A stretch of 16,535 nucleotides of DNA, taken from NCBI GenBank assembly GCA_905477565.1, contig CAJQGO010000231.1, positions 1-16,535 on the forward strand, written 5' to 3'. Positions 1 to 8,758 of this stretch are shown here, in pieces. The DNA comes from an uncultured Planctomycetota bacterium. Lineage in GTDB: Bacteria; Planctomycetota; Planctomycetia; Pirellulales; UBA1268. Both the position numbers and the translations under genes were made by a program. Positions within the stretch are counted from its first letter, which is position 1, and every line of letters starts with the position of its first letter. Below the pieces are notes generated by a model. It was not told the origin of the DNA and searched no databases. It was given only the letters and a program-made list of their open reading frames with translations.

Positions 1-810
1 TTGCCGGTTGTTGAAAAAGTAAATGACGAGAAAGTGCTTGTTTGGCCAGATCTGGTGTACACGGAATTGATTTGCATGGTCGGTGTATCTGCCCTGCTTC
101 TTGTCTGGGCGCTTTTCCTTCCCGCGCCTCTTGAAGAGCCGGCTTCAAGCGTGAAGACACCAAATCCTTCGAAGGCACCGTGGTATTTCCTTGGCCTTCA
201 AGAGATGTTGGTGTATTTCGATCCTTGGTATGCAGGAGTTGTTTTGCCGAGCCTTGTTGTTTTTGGCTTGATGGCGATGCCTTATCTCGACTTCAATAAA
301 AAAGGAAATGGCTATTACTCAATCGAGGAGCGGAAGTTCAGCTATCTCGTGTACCAGTTCGGCTTTTTTGAGCTATGGATCACCCTGATTATTCTTGGCA
401 CCTTCCTGAGGGGGCCCAATTGGAATTTCTTTGGGCCGTTTGAGTATTGGACACCGTATAAAGTGGAAGTGCTCAATAACGTTGATCTTCCACAAATGTT
501 TTGGGTTCAGTGGCTTAATCAGCCTCTCCCACGCGCTCCGCAAGATGCCGGAGTCTTCTCACAAATTGGATTCATATTTTTGAGAGAGGCGCCCGGTTTG
601 CTCATTATGGGCGTTTACTTAGTTGCTCTTCCGCCTTTGATGGCCGTCACAATCTTTCGTGGTTTTTACGCGAAGATGGGCTTCATAAGATACATGGTAA
701 TGTCGAATTTGATGCTGTTGATGCTTACTCTTCCACTCAAAATGATTCTCCGCTGGACAGTCAATTTGAAGTACATAATCAGTATTCCGGAGTTCTCGTT
801 AAATTTTTGA
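1..810 (+). CDS. Cytochrome b C-terminal subunit of a bc/b6f-type quinol oxidoreductase (5' end may lie outside the window)
   Basis: This is the C-terminal half of a split cytochrome b, like subunit IV of b6f complexes, which helps form the quinol oxidation site in the membrane. The hallmark is a PxPxKAPWYFLGLQE-type segment at residues 54-68, followed by YFDPW and a membrane helix. Hydrophobic helices lie at about 20-40, 76-96, 121-137, 196-218 and 229-252. That is more than the three of classical subunit IV, so the C-terminus is extended. No CxxCH is present, so no c-type heme is expected beyond what the fold itself may bind. The first codon is TTG at base 1. The N-terminal WPDLVYTE stretch resembles normal subunit IV starts, but the frame is open to the edge, so the true start could be upstream. 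The Rieske and cytochrome b N-terminal genes would be expected just upstream. The multiheme cytochrome follows after 54 nt. Confidence 0.85.
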   Translation: MPVVEKVNDEKVLVWPDLVYTELICMVGVSALLLVWALFLPAPLEEPASSVKTPNPSKAPWYFLGLQEMLVYFDPWYAGVVLPSLVVFGLMAMPYLDFNKKGNGYYSIEERKFSYLVYQFGFFELWITLIILGTFLRGPNWNFFGPFEYWTPYKVEVLNNVDLPQMFWVQWLNQPLPRAPQDAGVFSQIGFIFLREAPGLLIMGVYLVALPPLMAVTIFRGFYAKMGFIRYMVMSNLMLLMLTLPLKMILRWTVNLKYIISIPEFSLNF

Positions 811-864
811 CTTTTCAGACCAAAAAGCGATTAATTAAGTAAGTCGACCCCCGCGAGCCTATAG

Positions 865-3800
865 ATGCCAGCTACAGAAAAAACTTGGTGGAACATGCAC
901 GTCCTCCATATCACATTTTGTGTGTTGGCGGTGATGTTGTTAATTGCGACTGTAGTTATGCTTGCCGCGGATCATAATCGCCCATGGAAAAAATATCAGA
1001 GAACATTTCGTGCCCTCGAAACGTGGTCGGCGTCGGCACAAGTTGATTCAGAGGACTCTTTAGCGTTTAAAGCAAAATCGATCGAACTGGAGGCTTCTCT
1101 GGCCGAAGTTCGAAGGGCAGATCTTGACCCGGCCCTAGTCACGGAATTTCTTGATCAAGCAGGCACCGTCAAAGAGGACGCGGAGGCCGCTGCGTTTGCA
1201 AAAGAAGATGTCAGCCGCTTGCGCGAAGCAAAGGATCCAGATAGTCGATTTCAGATTCGGGGCGACTTGCTGCAACGTTTTCAAGACATCGTTGATCGTT
1301 CCAGGTTTCGTGAAGACAACCTTGCCGGTAGTTTAAAGTTGCGGAAGGCAAATCTTGATAAGCGGCGAGCTGATTACGAGTTAGCTGTTTCCGAAGAGAA
1401 GGATGATTCGAAGCAAAAGGAGTTGTTGGCTCTTGCCGACGAAAACAGAAAAGAAGTTGCAGAGGCAACACTTGCTTTTCAGGCAGCCAATACACACCGG
1501 AAACAACTTGTTGAGACATTGAGAAAGATCACGTCGCCTGAGGATGCTGCTGCGAAAAGTCTCGCAGATCATCGGCAGACGTTGGCGTTGCTCAAAAAAA
1601 CCCTGAGTGATCGAGCGCCGAATGCCGGCAAGACGGTCCTTGAGCTGCCAGTTCTTGATGCGTTTAATGGCCCATTGCGTGTGGACCAGATTTGGCTTCC
1701 AAAGTTAACACTTAACAATAATTTCCGAGACGTCGCTCGGTTCGATAGGTGCACGACGTGCCACCAAGGTATGAATAAATCTGCACCCGGGGCGCCGTCA
1801 GAGCCGGCCTATCCAGAGGCAACAATGGTTGAAGTAGTTCTTCCGACGCCAAATGAACCGCCAGCGTCCGAAGGAGCCGAAAGCGAATCGCTTCAGATGG
1901 AAAGCGCCTTCGGCTTTTCACTTGCGACCCAAGGATTATTCCGTGAGGATTCCCCGACGATTAGCGTTGTCTTGCCCGAATCTCCAGCTGCAATTGCAGG
2001 CCTTCAGAGTGGAGATGTAATTACATCTGTTGGTGGTGGTCGTACCTCCGTTCGCGAGTTGGCAGTTACTGCGTTACTCGAAAATGTTTCATGGGGCACT
2101 CCTTTGCGTTTAGAAGTTCAGCGAGGTGTTCCTCAGCCGTATGCAACGCATCCGCGGCTTGACCTCTTTGTAAGCGACTCTAGTCCTCATTCAATGCAGA
2201 CGTTTGGATGTACTATCTGTCATCAAGGGCAGGGTAGTGCAACAAGTTTCAAGTGGTCTTCTCATACACCAAACACGCCGAAGCAGTCTCACGTTTGGCA
2301 TGATGAATACGGTTGGTTTAATAACCATCACTGGATTTTCCCGATGTTGCCGGAAAGGTTCGAAGAATCAAGCTGTTTGAAGTGTCATCATGAGGTTGTG
2401 GATCTTGAGCCAAGTGAGCGATTTCCGGAGCCTCCAGCGCCTAAGGTTGTTGCCGGCTACCACTTGATTCGTCAGTATGGATGTTATGGGTGTCATGAAA
2501 TCAAAGGATGGTCGGGTCCAGACCAGCGAGTTGGCCCAGACTTGCGGCTCGAGCCAAATTATCATGAGGTGGCTCAAGCTGTTGCTGTTGATCCAGGTGC
2601 ACAGGAAATGGATGACACCTTTAATGATTGGGTGACCGATGTAATCTCGAGTCCCGATGGTAATGATGCTCGGCAGCGTCTTCGTGAAGCGATTGATGCA
2701 GATGCTGCACTCGGTGATGACGCGAAGTTGACTGATCGGACTCACGTCCTCGCCTCACTGCTGAAGACACCCGAGACGCCAGGTAAGTTTCCGAAGGTCG
2801 GGCCAAGTCTTCGGCATGTAGCTTCGAAAGTCGGCTTCGAGTGGTTGTACGCCTGGCTGAGAAACCCTCAGGACTTTCGGCCGTCTACGAAAATGCCACG
2901 ATTCTTTGGGCTGTGGGAGCATCTCGAGGGTGCGGGTCTTGAGGAGTCTGAGCGTTATGAGCCTCTCGAAATACGTTCCATGATCGCCTACCTTACGTCA
3001 AGCAGTCAGCCATTTAATTACATTGAACCGTATCAGGGCATCACAGCGGCTGCAGATGTTGTTCGGGGTAAGAAAGTTGTTGAGGTCAGAGGATGTCTTG
3101 CATGCCATCAGCATGCAGATTTTCCTGCCGCCGAAAGCAATCACGGCCCGGATTTATCACGAATTGGGGCAAAGGTTGCGAGTCAACCAAACGGTGTTCG
3201 GTGGCTCTATAGCTGGCTCCGTAATCCAGCTGCCTATCATCCACGAACAATCATGCCAAATGTGTTGCTTGAGCCAGTGACGCACGAGGACGGGTCGGTG
3301 AGTGATCCTGCTGCGGATGCGGTGGCGTACCTCTTGCAGTCAACAGAAGGGTGGAAACCAGAAGACATCCCGGCGGCAACAATGTCAGGTGATGAGAAAA
3401 CCGCGCTTGAAGAGCTTGCGATGCTGTATCTCGAGAGCCGTTTTCCGTCTCAAAAGGCCTCCACGGTACTCCGTGATGGGCTCCCCGAGGGCACGAGGAT
3501 TCTCGGAGATGAAGAAGTGTTTGTCGGCTTGGCTGCTGCCGAGCGTGATGAGGTACTTCTCAATTACGTTGGCAAAAAGACAATCGGGAAACTTGCATGC
3601 TATTCATGCCACGATATTCCAGGTTTCGAAGATGCAAAGCCTGCCGGTGCGGCTCTTGCCGATTGGGGTAGGAAAGACCCCTCACGAATTGCTTTTGAGC
3701 AAGTTGTTCAATTCGTGATGAATGATCTTTCACACGGCGGTCTAGATGATCCCCACAAGGGAATGATGTCTTCGCATTCAACCCATGCTGGTGCTGAAGT

Positions 3801-5532
3801 TGAACCGGTTCATGATGCTCATGGTGAAAAAACGCACGGAGTCAGTGAATCGAGCGTTGTAGAAGACGATGTATTTGCAACAGAACTGGCCTACGGAGTT
3901 GGTACAGAAGATCATCACATTTCTCCAGAAAGTCTGGACCCGGATACGGGGTATTTCTTAGAGAAGTTGCTTGGGCATGAGCGAGAAGGTTTTCTTTGGC
4001 AAAAGTTGCGACGTCCGCGGAGCTACGATTACAAAAAAGTTGAAAACAAATCGTATAACGAGCGTTACCGAATGCCCCAGTTCCCATTTGATGCAAAGCA
4101 GCGGGAAAAGGTAATGACTTTTGTTCTCGGTCTCGTCGCTGATCCTCCAGCGAGTGAATTTGTCTACAACCCAACACCTCGTGAGAAGGCAAGGCTTGAT
4201 GGCCTTGTGGTAGCCGAACGTTTTAACTGCTCCGGATGTCATACGCTCCAGATGGACCGTTGGGATCTTGCGTACGAGCCTGAGACGATGGGTGAACCTC
4301 CTGCTTTCAACGATTATCCGTTCTTCAGAGGGCATTTCTCGCCGGATCAGGTGCGTGATTCGCTCGAGGTCGACACTGCCGGTCGAAGACGCACGTCGAT
4401 CGTTGGCATGCCGATTCTTGATCCTGAAACAGGAATCCCACAACTGGTTGATGAGGATGGGATTCCTGTCGAGCCAGATGAAGAAGATGTCATTTTTCAT
4501 CGACCTGTGGCGCTCTGGAAAGATGCTCTTGTCGATGGTGAGGCAAGGCTCGTTGGTGGGCCGAATGTGTTTATTCCCGAAGACGCGATTAAGGCAGGGA
4601 AGCACTACCCGGCAAAAGGTGGAGATCTCGCGAGACTGCTCTTCCCAGTTGTGATTGAGGATGAGAAGGCAATCAATCCCAATGTCAAACCGAGTGATGC
4701 GTGGGGCTGGCTTCCTCCGCCACTTGTTGGTGAAGGTAAAAAGGTTCAATCTCCGTGGCTTCACAAGTTCTTCTTGAATCCACATCCCATTCGGCCATCT
4801 GCGGTCCTCAGGATGCCCAAGTTTAATCTTCAGTCGAGCCAGGCGGCTGCATTAGTGGATTATTTTTCGGTAGTGGACGGGGCTGAGTATCCGTATGTTT
4901 ACGACCCACGTCTCGATGAATCTTCAGTTGACATCGCTGAGCAGCAGCACCCAGGGCACCTTGATGGTGCCATGCGAATAGTTACAAATAATAATTATTG
5001 CGTGAAGTGCCATCTGGTTGGTGACTACGCACCGCCGGGTAATCCGAAGGCTCTTGCTCCTCAACTCGAGCGAGTTCATGAGCGTCTTCGTCCGGACTAC
5101 GTCCATGGCTGGATAGCAAATCCCAAGAGGTATCTTCCGTACACGGGAATGCCTGTGAATATCCCGTACGATAAACCGGTTAGCCAAGACCTGTACGTCG
5201 GTGATAGTGAGCAACAACTTGGCGCACTGACTGACTTGCTCATGCACTATGACGAATTCACGAAACGGCAATTCTCTCTGGAGCCGTATCTTCCTAAGGC
5301 AGCATCACCTCCTGCTGAAGAGCAGGCCAGTGAGGGATCCACAGAGCGAAACCCGGACGCCTCCAAAGCTTCTGACGAACAGGTAAAGGCGGACGATCCG
5401 TCGCCAAATGACATTTCCGTAGTGAGCGGTGCTGGTGAATCGATCAATGCCAAGAATTCACGCTCTCCGGAATTACCAGTTCGTGGTGCCAAGGTCTATA
5501 GAACCGTAACTCAAGTAGAATCTCCCCTTTGA
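865..5532 (+). CDS. Giant membrane-anchored octaheme cytochrome c with coiled coil and PDZ-like domain
   Basis: This is a predicted periplasmic electron-transfer subunit, placed where cytochrome c1/f would be in a bc operon. One N-terminal helix (about residues 13-34) anchors it. Residues about 46-250 are charged, Cys-free and rich in Lys, Glu, Ala and Leu, consistent with a long coiled coil. Eight CxxCH sites start at residues 296, 449, 504, 540, 744, 912, 1122 and 1379. A PDZ-like domain (about 349-421, with SPAAIAGLQSGDVI) sits between hemes 1 and 2. The last five hemes are each followed by a WLxNPxxxxPxxxMP-like segment with a candidate axial Met at 677, 797, 1070, 1317 and 1429, as in repeated mono-heme cytochrome c modules. 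Hemes 1-3 lack this and lie near a His/Trp-rich stretch with NHHW. A His-rich linker covers about 957-1018. The tail after about 1460 is polar and low in complexity. ATG 865 has no clear Shine-Dalgarno. Its role as bc-complex partner is inferred from position. Confidence 0.88.
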   Translation: MPATEKTWWNMHVLHITFCVLAVMLLIATVVMLAADHNRPWKKYQRTFRALETWSASAQVDSEDSLAFKAKSIELEASLAEVRRADLDPALVTEFLDQAGTVKEDAEAAAFAKEDVSRLREAKDPDSRFQIRGDLLQRFQDIVDRSRFREDNLAGSLKLRKANLDKRRADYELAVSEEKDDSKQKELLALADENRKEVAEATLAFQAANTHRKQLVETLRKITSPEDAAAKSLADHRQTLALLKKTLSDRAPNAGKTVLELPVLDAFNGPLRVDQIWLPKLTLNNNFRDVARFDRCTTCHQGMNKSAPGAPSEPAYPEATMVEVVLPTPNEPPASEGAESESLQMESAFGFSLATQGLFREDSPTISVVLPESPAAIAGLQSGDVITSVGGGRTSVRELAVTALLENVSWGTPLRLEVQRGVPQPYATHPRLDLFVSDSSPHSMQTFGCTICHQGQGSATSFKWSSHTPNTPKQSHVWHDEYGWFNNHHWIFPMLPERFEESSCLKCHHEVVDLEPSERFPEPPAPKVVAGYHLIRQYGCYGCHEIKGWSGPDQRVGPDLRLEPNYHEVAQAVAVDPGAQEMDDTFNDWVTDVISSPDGNDARQRLREAIDADAALGDDAKLTDRTHVLASLLKTPETPGKFPKVGPSLRHVASKVGFEWLYAWLRNPQDFRPSTKMPRFFGLWEHLEGAGLEESERYEPLEIRSMIAYLTSSSQPFNYIEPYQGITAAADVVRGKKVVEVRGCLACHQHADFPAAESNHGPDLSRIGAKVASQPNGVRWLYSWLRNPAAYHPRTIMPNVLLEPVTHEDGSVSDPAADAVAYLLQSTEGWKPEDIPAATMSGDEKTALEELAMLYLESRFPSQKASTVLRDGLPEGTRILGDEEVFVGLAAAERDEVLLNYVGKKTIGKLACYSCHDIPGFEDAKPAGAALADWGRKDPSRIAFEQVVQFVMNDLSHGGLDDPHKGMMSSHSTHAGAEVEPVHDAHGEKTHGVSESSVVEDDVFATELAYGVGTEDHHISPESLDPDTGYFLEKLLGHEREGFLWQKLRRPRSYDYKKVENKSYNERYRMPQFPFDAKQREKVMTFVLGLVADPPASEFVYNPTPREKARLDGLVVAERFNCSGCHTLQMDRWDLAYEPETMGEPPAFNDYPFFRGHFSPDQVRDSLEVDTAGRRRTSIVGMPILDPETGIPQLVDEDGIPVEPDEEDVIFHRPVALWKDALVDGEARLVGGPNVFIPEDAIKAGKHYPAKGGDLARLLFPVVIEDEKAINPNVKPSDAWGWLPPPLVGEGKKVQSPWLHKFFLNPHPIRPSAVLRMPKFNLQSSQAAALVDYFSVVDGAEYPYVYDPRLDESSVDIAEQQHPGHLDGAMRIVTNNNYCVKCHLVGDYAPPGNPKALAPQLERVHERLRPDYVHGWIANPKRYLPYTGMPVNIPYDKPVSQDLYVGDSEQQLGALTDLLMHYDEFTKRQFSLEPYLPKAASPPAEEQASEGSTERNPDASKASDEQVKADDPSPNDISVVSGAGESINAKNSRSPELPVRGAKVYRTVTQVESPL

Positions 5533-5544
5533 AAGGATTTCAGC

Positions 5545-6357
5545 ATGGCTCGTAGCAAGAACTCTGTGGGCGTCAATCGGAATTTGAATCCTGCAACCAG
5601 TTTGTTCGTTTGCTTGTTTGTGTTCGCACTTACGAGTCAATCTCCGGCTGCTGAGTGGGCGAGTCTTAAAGGTCGGTTTGTGTTTGATGGCACACCGCCA
5701 ACTCCTGTTGGAATTACAGCCGATAAGGACGTTGAAGTGTGTGGCAAGCACAAACTTGTTAACGAGGAACTTGTTGTTTCGGATGATAAGGGAATCGCGA
5801 ACGTTGTCCTGTTTGTTCGCTCAAAGGGAGTCACGGTGCACCCGGATTTGGAGGACGGGTCGAAGGCAGATCCAGTCGTTCTAGATAATAAAGATTGCCG
5901 GTTTCAGCCTCACGTGGGATTCGTCCAGACGGGACAGACGTTGACAATTAAAAACTCTGACTCAGTCGGTCATAACAGCAATATCGCAACAATGAAAAAC
6001 TCACCAAGCAATAGTCTTGTTCCGAGCAATGGTTCGTCGGATGTGACGTTCAGTAGTGACGAAGCTATTCCAGCGTCAGTGACATGTAATATTCATCCTT
6101 GGATGAAGGCATATTTGGTGATTCGCCCAAATCCATATGGCGCAGTCAGCGGGGCAGATGGCAGTTTTGAAATCGAGAATCTTCCGGTGGGTGAGGAACT
6201 TGAATTTCAGCTCTGGCACGAGAAGGGCGGATATCTTGACGAGTTTACACTCGGAGGAAAAAAGGCTTCTGCAAAAAGGGGCCGAATGGATTTCACTGTT
6301 GAAGAGGGTGGAACAGACCTCGGTGACATCGTTGTAGATGCCAAGATGTTTAACTAA
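5545..6357 (+). CDS. Exported amicyanin-like type-1 copper protein with C-terminal carboxypeptidase-regulatory-like domain
   Basis: This is a 270-residue predicted periplasmic blue copper protein, a candidate mobile electron carrier between the bc complex and the oxidase. An N-terminal Sec signal (hydrophobic about residues 18-31, likely cleaved after SPAA) precedes a beta-rich domain. The copper ligands appear to be His143 (in DSVGHNSN) and Cys181, His184 and Met187 (in TCNIHPWMKAY). The C-x2-H-x2-M spacing is that of amicyanin rather than plastocyanin. Residues about 196-230 (DGSFEIENLPVGEELEFQLWHE) look like a carboxypeptidase-regulatory/CnaB-like beta domain. The start is supported by GAAAGGA overlapping the upstream stop codon, 7 nt before ATG, which suggests translational coupling to the multiheme cytochrome. 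It is a paralogue of the next gene. Copper binding is well supported by the residues; the redox partners are inferred. Confidence 0.82.
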   Translation: MARSKNSVGVNRNLNPATSLFVCLFVFALTSQSPAAEWASLKGRFVFDGTPPTPVGITADKDVEVCGKHKLVNEELVVSDDKGIANVVLFVRSKGVTVHPDLEDGSKADPVVLDNKDCRFQPHVGFVQTGQTLTIKNSDSVGHNSNIATMKNSPSNSLVPSNGSSDVTFSSDEAIPASVTCNIHPWMKAYLVIRPNPYGAVSGADGSFEIENLPVGEELEFQLWHEKGGYLDEFTLGGKKASAKRGRMDFTVEEGGTDLGDIVVDAKMFN

Positions 6358-6419
6358 TTTGATAATGGGCCACAGGTGGTTTTATTTGCTTTTTTTGGAG
6401 AAAACGAGAATCGACTGAG

Positions 6420-7301
6420 ATGCTGAGACATTGTTACGAAATACTGTTTGTGTTTTTTGCAGCGACACTCTGTCTTGGGTGCGGGCAAAAACGAGTCGTA
6501 GGTCCTGCACCTGACATGGTTGCTGCTCTCGACTTGCGAGAAACGCTTGAGAAAGAGACTGGTGCCGAAGGCAAAGTTGAAGACAAAGCCATGGGTACTG
6601 GGTGGGCATCCCTGAAAGGCAAATTTATTTTCGCCGGAAACCCTGGTGCCCCGAAAGCCCTCGTTGTCGATAAAGACACTGCTGTATGCTCCAAGGACGG
6701 CATGCAGCTTTTCGAGCAAAGCCTCATCGTTGATGAGTCAAGCAAAGGTCTTGCAAATGTTGTGGTTTTTCTGCGGAAGTCAAGTCGCGTGAAAAACGAG
6801 TCGGCGACAGAAAAACTAGTTATGGATCAAAAAAACTGTGAGTTTCTCACACCTGTTTTTGCAGCTCGGGTTGGTCAGGCCGTTGATGTGAAAAATAGTG
6901 ATCCAATTGGTCATAACACGAATATTTCGGGAAGTAGTTTCAATCAACTTATCCCCTCCGGCGATTCAACTGTGTTTACGCCAAGTCGGGAAACTGGCTT
7001 GCCAGTTTCTGTGACCTGCAACATTCACCCGTGGATGAAAGCCTATGCGGTTTTTCGGAAAGACGGGTATGTCGCAGTATCCTCTGGCGATGGAACGTTT
7101 GAGATACCAGATCTTCCAGCTGGAGAACCACTTGAATTTCAGGTTTGGCATGAACGGGCGACCGGCCGTAGTGGTGCGTTGGATCTTGATCAGCCTGAGT
7201 TGAAGTGGAATTCAAAGGGCCGGTTTAAGATTACTTTGAAAGAGAATGAAGTGCGTGATCTTGGGACGCTTGAAATACCAGCTGATGCAATTAGTGGTTG
7301 A
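6420..7301 (+). CDS. Lipoprotein-like amicyanin-type copper protein, paralogue of the preceding gene
   Basis: This 293-residue protein has the same layout as its upstream neighbour. Shared blocks include WASLKG(R/K)F, GLANVVVFLR, a VGQ..D(V/I)KNSD-type strand, VTCNIHPWMKAY and EFQ(L/V)WHE. Predicted copper ligands are His165, Cys200, His203 and Met206, again with amicyanin spacing. The N-terminus is a short hydrophobic segment ending in LCLGC (Cys21). This is probably a lipidation site, although the -3 residue is Cys rather than the usual Leu/Val/Ile. A polar linker of about 35 residues separates it from the copper domain, as is typical of tethered lipoproteins. The GGAG at 6397-6400 is 19 nt from ATG, too far for an ordinary ribosome site. 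No better in-frame start was found, because the next Met lies beyond the signal sequence. The tandem arrangement suggests duplication, with one soluble and one membrane-tethered form. Specific partners are unknown. Confidence 0.8.
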   Translation: MLRHCYEILFVFFAATLCLGCGQKRVVGPAPDMVAALDLRETLEKETGAEGKVEDKAMGTGWASLKGKFIFAGNPGAPKALVVDKDTAVCSKDGMQLFEQSLIVDESSKGLANVVVFLRKSSRVKNESATEKLVMDQKNCEFLTPVFAARVGQAVDVKNSDPIGHNTNISGSSFNQLIPSGDSTVFTPSRETGLPVSVTCNIHPWMKAYAVFRKDGYVAVSSGDGTFEIPDLPAGEPLEFQVWHERATGRSGALDLDQPELKWNSKGRFKITLKENEVRDLGTLEIPADAISG

Positions 7302-7405
7302 TTCAGTCGTTCAGCGTGCCCGCTCCCCTCGTTGGAAGGGTGCCGGCTCCTAGTAGCGTAGTGCGGGTCTATTCTTAACTAGAGAAGAGAAAGTTTAGTT
7401 TAAAT

Positions 7406-8710
7406 ATGGAGTCAGTCGTTGTGAACAACGTGATTGCATGGTGTTGTGCGTTCAGTCCAGTACAGAAAGCAAGGGTTGCAAACGTTCTGGGTCTAATGTG
7501 TGTTGTTTCCGTCTCTTTATTGGCGACAGGATGCGGCAAGACTCCGGCTGCTACGTTTCGTCTCAATCTTGTCGAGTCGTCGAAGCAACAACTTACCGCA
7601 TCACAAGAACAACAAGTGGCTACGATTCTTGCGGCACTTTTTGGAACACCGGATGAACCACGGGTACCCCCTGAGATTAATCTCGATGTCGCAAAACTAA
7701 AGCTTGCCGCTGGTCCAGTTCGGAGCGATATCGTTGGGCGAAAGAATGGGTTGTACAGAGAACATTGTGCCCACTGTCACGGTGTCACCGGTGACGGAAT
7801 GGGCCCAACTGCAGCTTTCCTGAATCCATATCCACGAGACTATCGCCCGGGCATCTTCAAATTTAAGAGCACGGAGCGGGCAGATAAGCCAACCCATTCT
7901 GATCTGGTGATGGTTCTACGGAATGGCCTGGCTGGCAGTTCAATGCCATCCTTTGCGCTTTTGAGTGATGCGAAAATTGATGCACTTGCTGAGTATGTGA
8001 AATATCTCAGCGTCCGAGGTCAAGTTGAGTTGTCACTAATGCGGGCATACTTTGAACTTGATGACGAAGACGAGGGTGTCTTGCCCCAGTCACGCGAGTT
8101 CTTGTTTGAGGAAATCATTGATCCGGTCACGGAAATGTGGGCTGCTGCCGATGATGCAATTATCGACGTACCTGATATGCCGGCAGACCTTGATATGGTT
8201 GCATCGATCGCAAAAGGCAAAGAATTGTTCTATGGCAACAAAGCAAATTGTGTGAAGTGCCACGGGGTCAGTGGTCTTGGTGATGGCCAAGCCAATGATT
8301 ATGACGACTGGAATAAGGTTGTCCTGCAGGCGCAAAAAACAGTAGATGGTGGTGTAAAGCAGGCCGAAAAGGCGTCGACCTGGGATATGTCAGCCGAAGA
8401 GCGAGACGAGCATCGAACGGAACTGGCGTGGCTCGATCGATTTGAGACTGTTCTCGATGGAAATGCGTTGCGTCCCCGTATGATTCGTCCAAGAAACCTC
8501 CGGCAGGGGGTGTATCGCGGCGGAATGCGCCCCCTTGATCTGTATTACAGGATTCATGCAGGAATCAATGGGGCCCCAATGCCTGCCGCCAAAGGCACCG
8601 TGCCACCAGAGGATATCTGGCACATCGTCAACTACATCAAGTCGCTCCCGTATGACTTCAACGGAACGCTCGGAGTGGATCGACCGATGGTTGCCCGGGA
8701 TCGCATGTAA
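7406..8710 (+). CDS. Diheme cytochrome c lipoprotein, candidate electron donor to the oxidase
   Basis: This 434-residue exported protein has two cytochrome c domains. Heme 1 is CAHCHG at residues 121-125 with candidate axial Met180 (SSMPSF). Heme 2 is CVKCHG at 282-286 with candidate axial Met392 (APMPAA). Each domain ends in a typical C-terminal helix (ALAEYVKYLS, then IWHIVNYIKSLP). The N-terminus has a hydrophobic segment ending LLATGC, so lipidation at Cys43 is likely. The annotated ATG gives an unusually long n-region; GTG codons at 7421 and 7430, or the Met at residue 31, are alternative starts. A purine-rich tract (about 7381-7393) lies about 12 nt before ATG 7406. The gene sits directly upstream of oxidase subunit II, which itself has no heme domain. 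It is therefore a natural donor to CuA, or a functional replacement for the fused cytochrome of caa3 oxidases. That role is inference. Confidence 0.85.
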   Translation: MESVVVNNVIAWCCAFSPVQKARVANVLGLMCVVSVSLLATGCGKTPAATFRLNLVESSKQQLTASQEQQVATILAALFGTPDEPRVPPEINLDVAKLKLAAGPVRSDIVGRKNGLYREHCAHCHGVTGDGMGPTAAFLNPYPRDYRPGIFKFKSTERADKPTHSDLVMVLRNGLAGSSMPSFALLSDAKIDALAEYVKYLSVRGQVELSLMRAYFELDDEDEGVLPQSREFLFEEIIDPVTEMWAAADDAIIDVPDMPADLDMVASIAKGKELFYGNKANCVKCHGVSGLGDGQANDYDDWNKVVLQAQKTVDGGVKQAEKASTWDMSAEERDEHRTELAWLDRFETVLDGNALRPRMIRPRNLRQGVYRGGMRPLDLYYRIHAGINGAPMPAAKGTVPPEDIWHIVNYIKSLPYDFNGTLGVDRPMVARDRM

Positions 8711-8758
8711 GTTCAAGAAGCAAATTAAAAAACAGAAGTTATTTTTGGAGACAATGGG

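Noticed and set aside
2368..2745. Reverse-strand frame across hemes 3 and 4
   Set aside because: It is opposite the CLKCH and CYGCH motifs and has no domain or ribosome site.
3958..4785. Long reverse-strand reading frame of 275 codons within the multiheme cytochrome gene
   Set aside because: It lies fully opposite a clearly coding frame with conserved heme motifs, and its product shows no recognisable domain, so it is a shadow of codon use.
7302..7405. Possible terminator or promoter in the 104-nt gap before the diheme cytochrome
   Set aside because: Only a 4-bp CCCT/AGGG hairpin and a wobble GCCCGC/GCGGGT pairing with a large loop are present, and no T-run or spaced -35/-10 pair is found.
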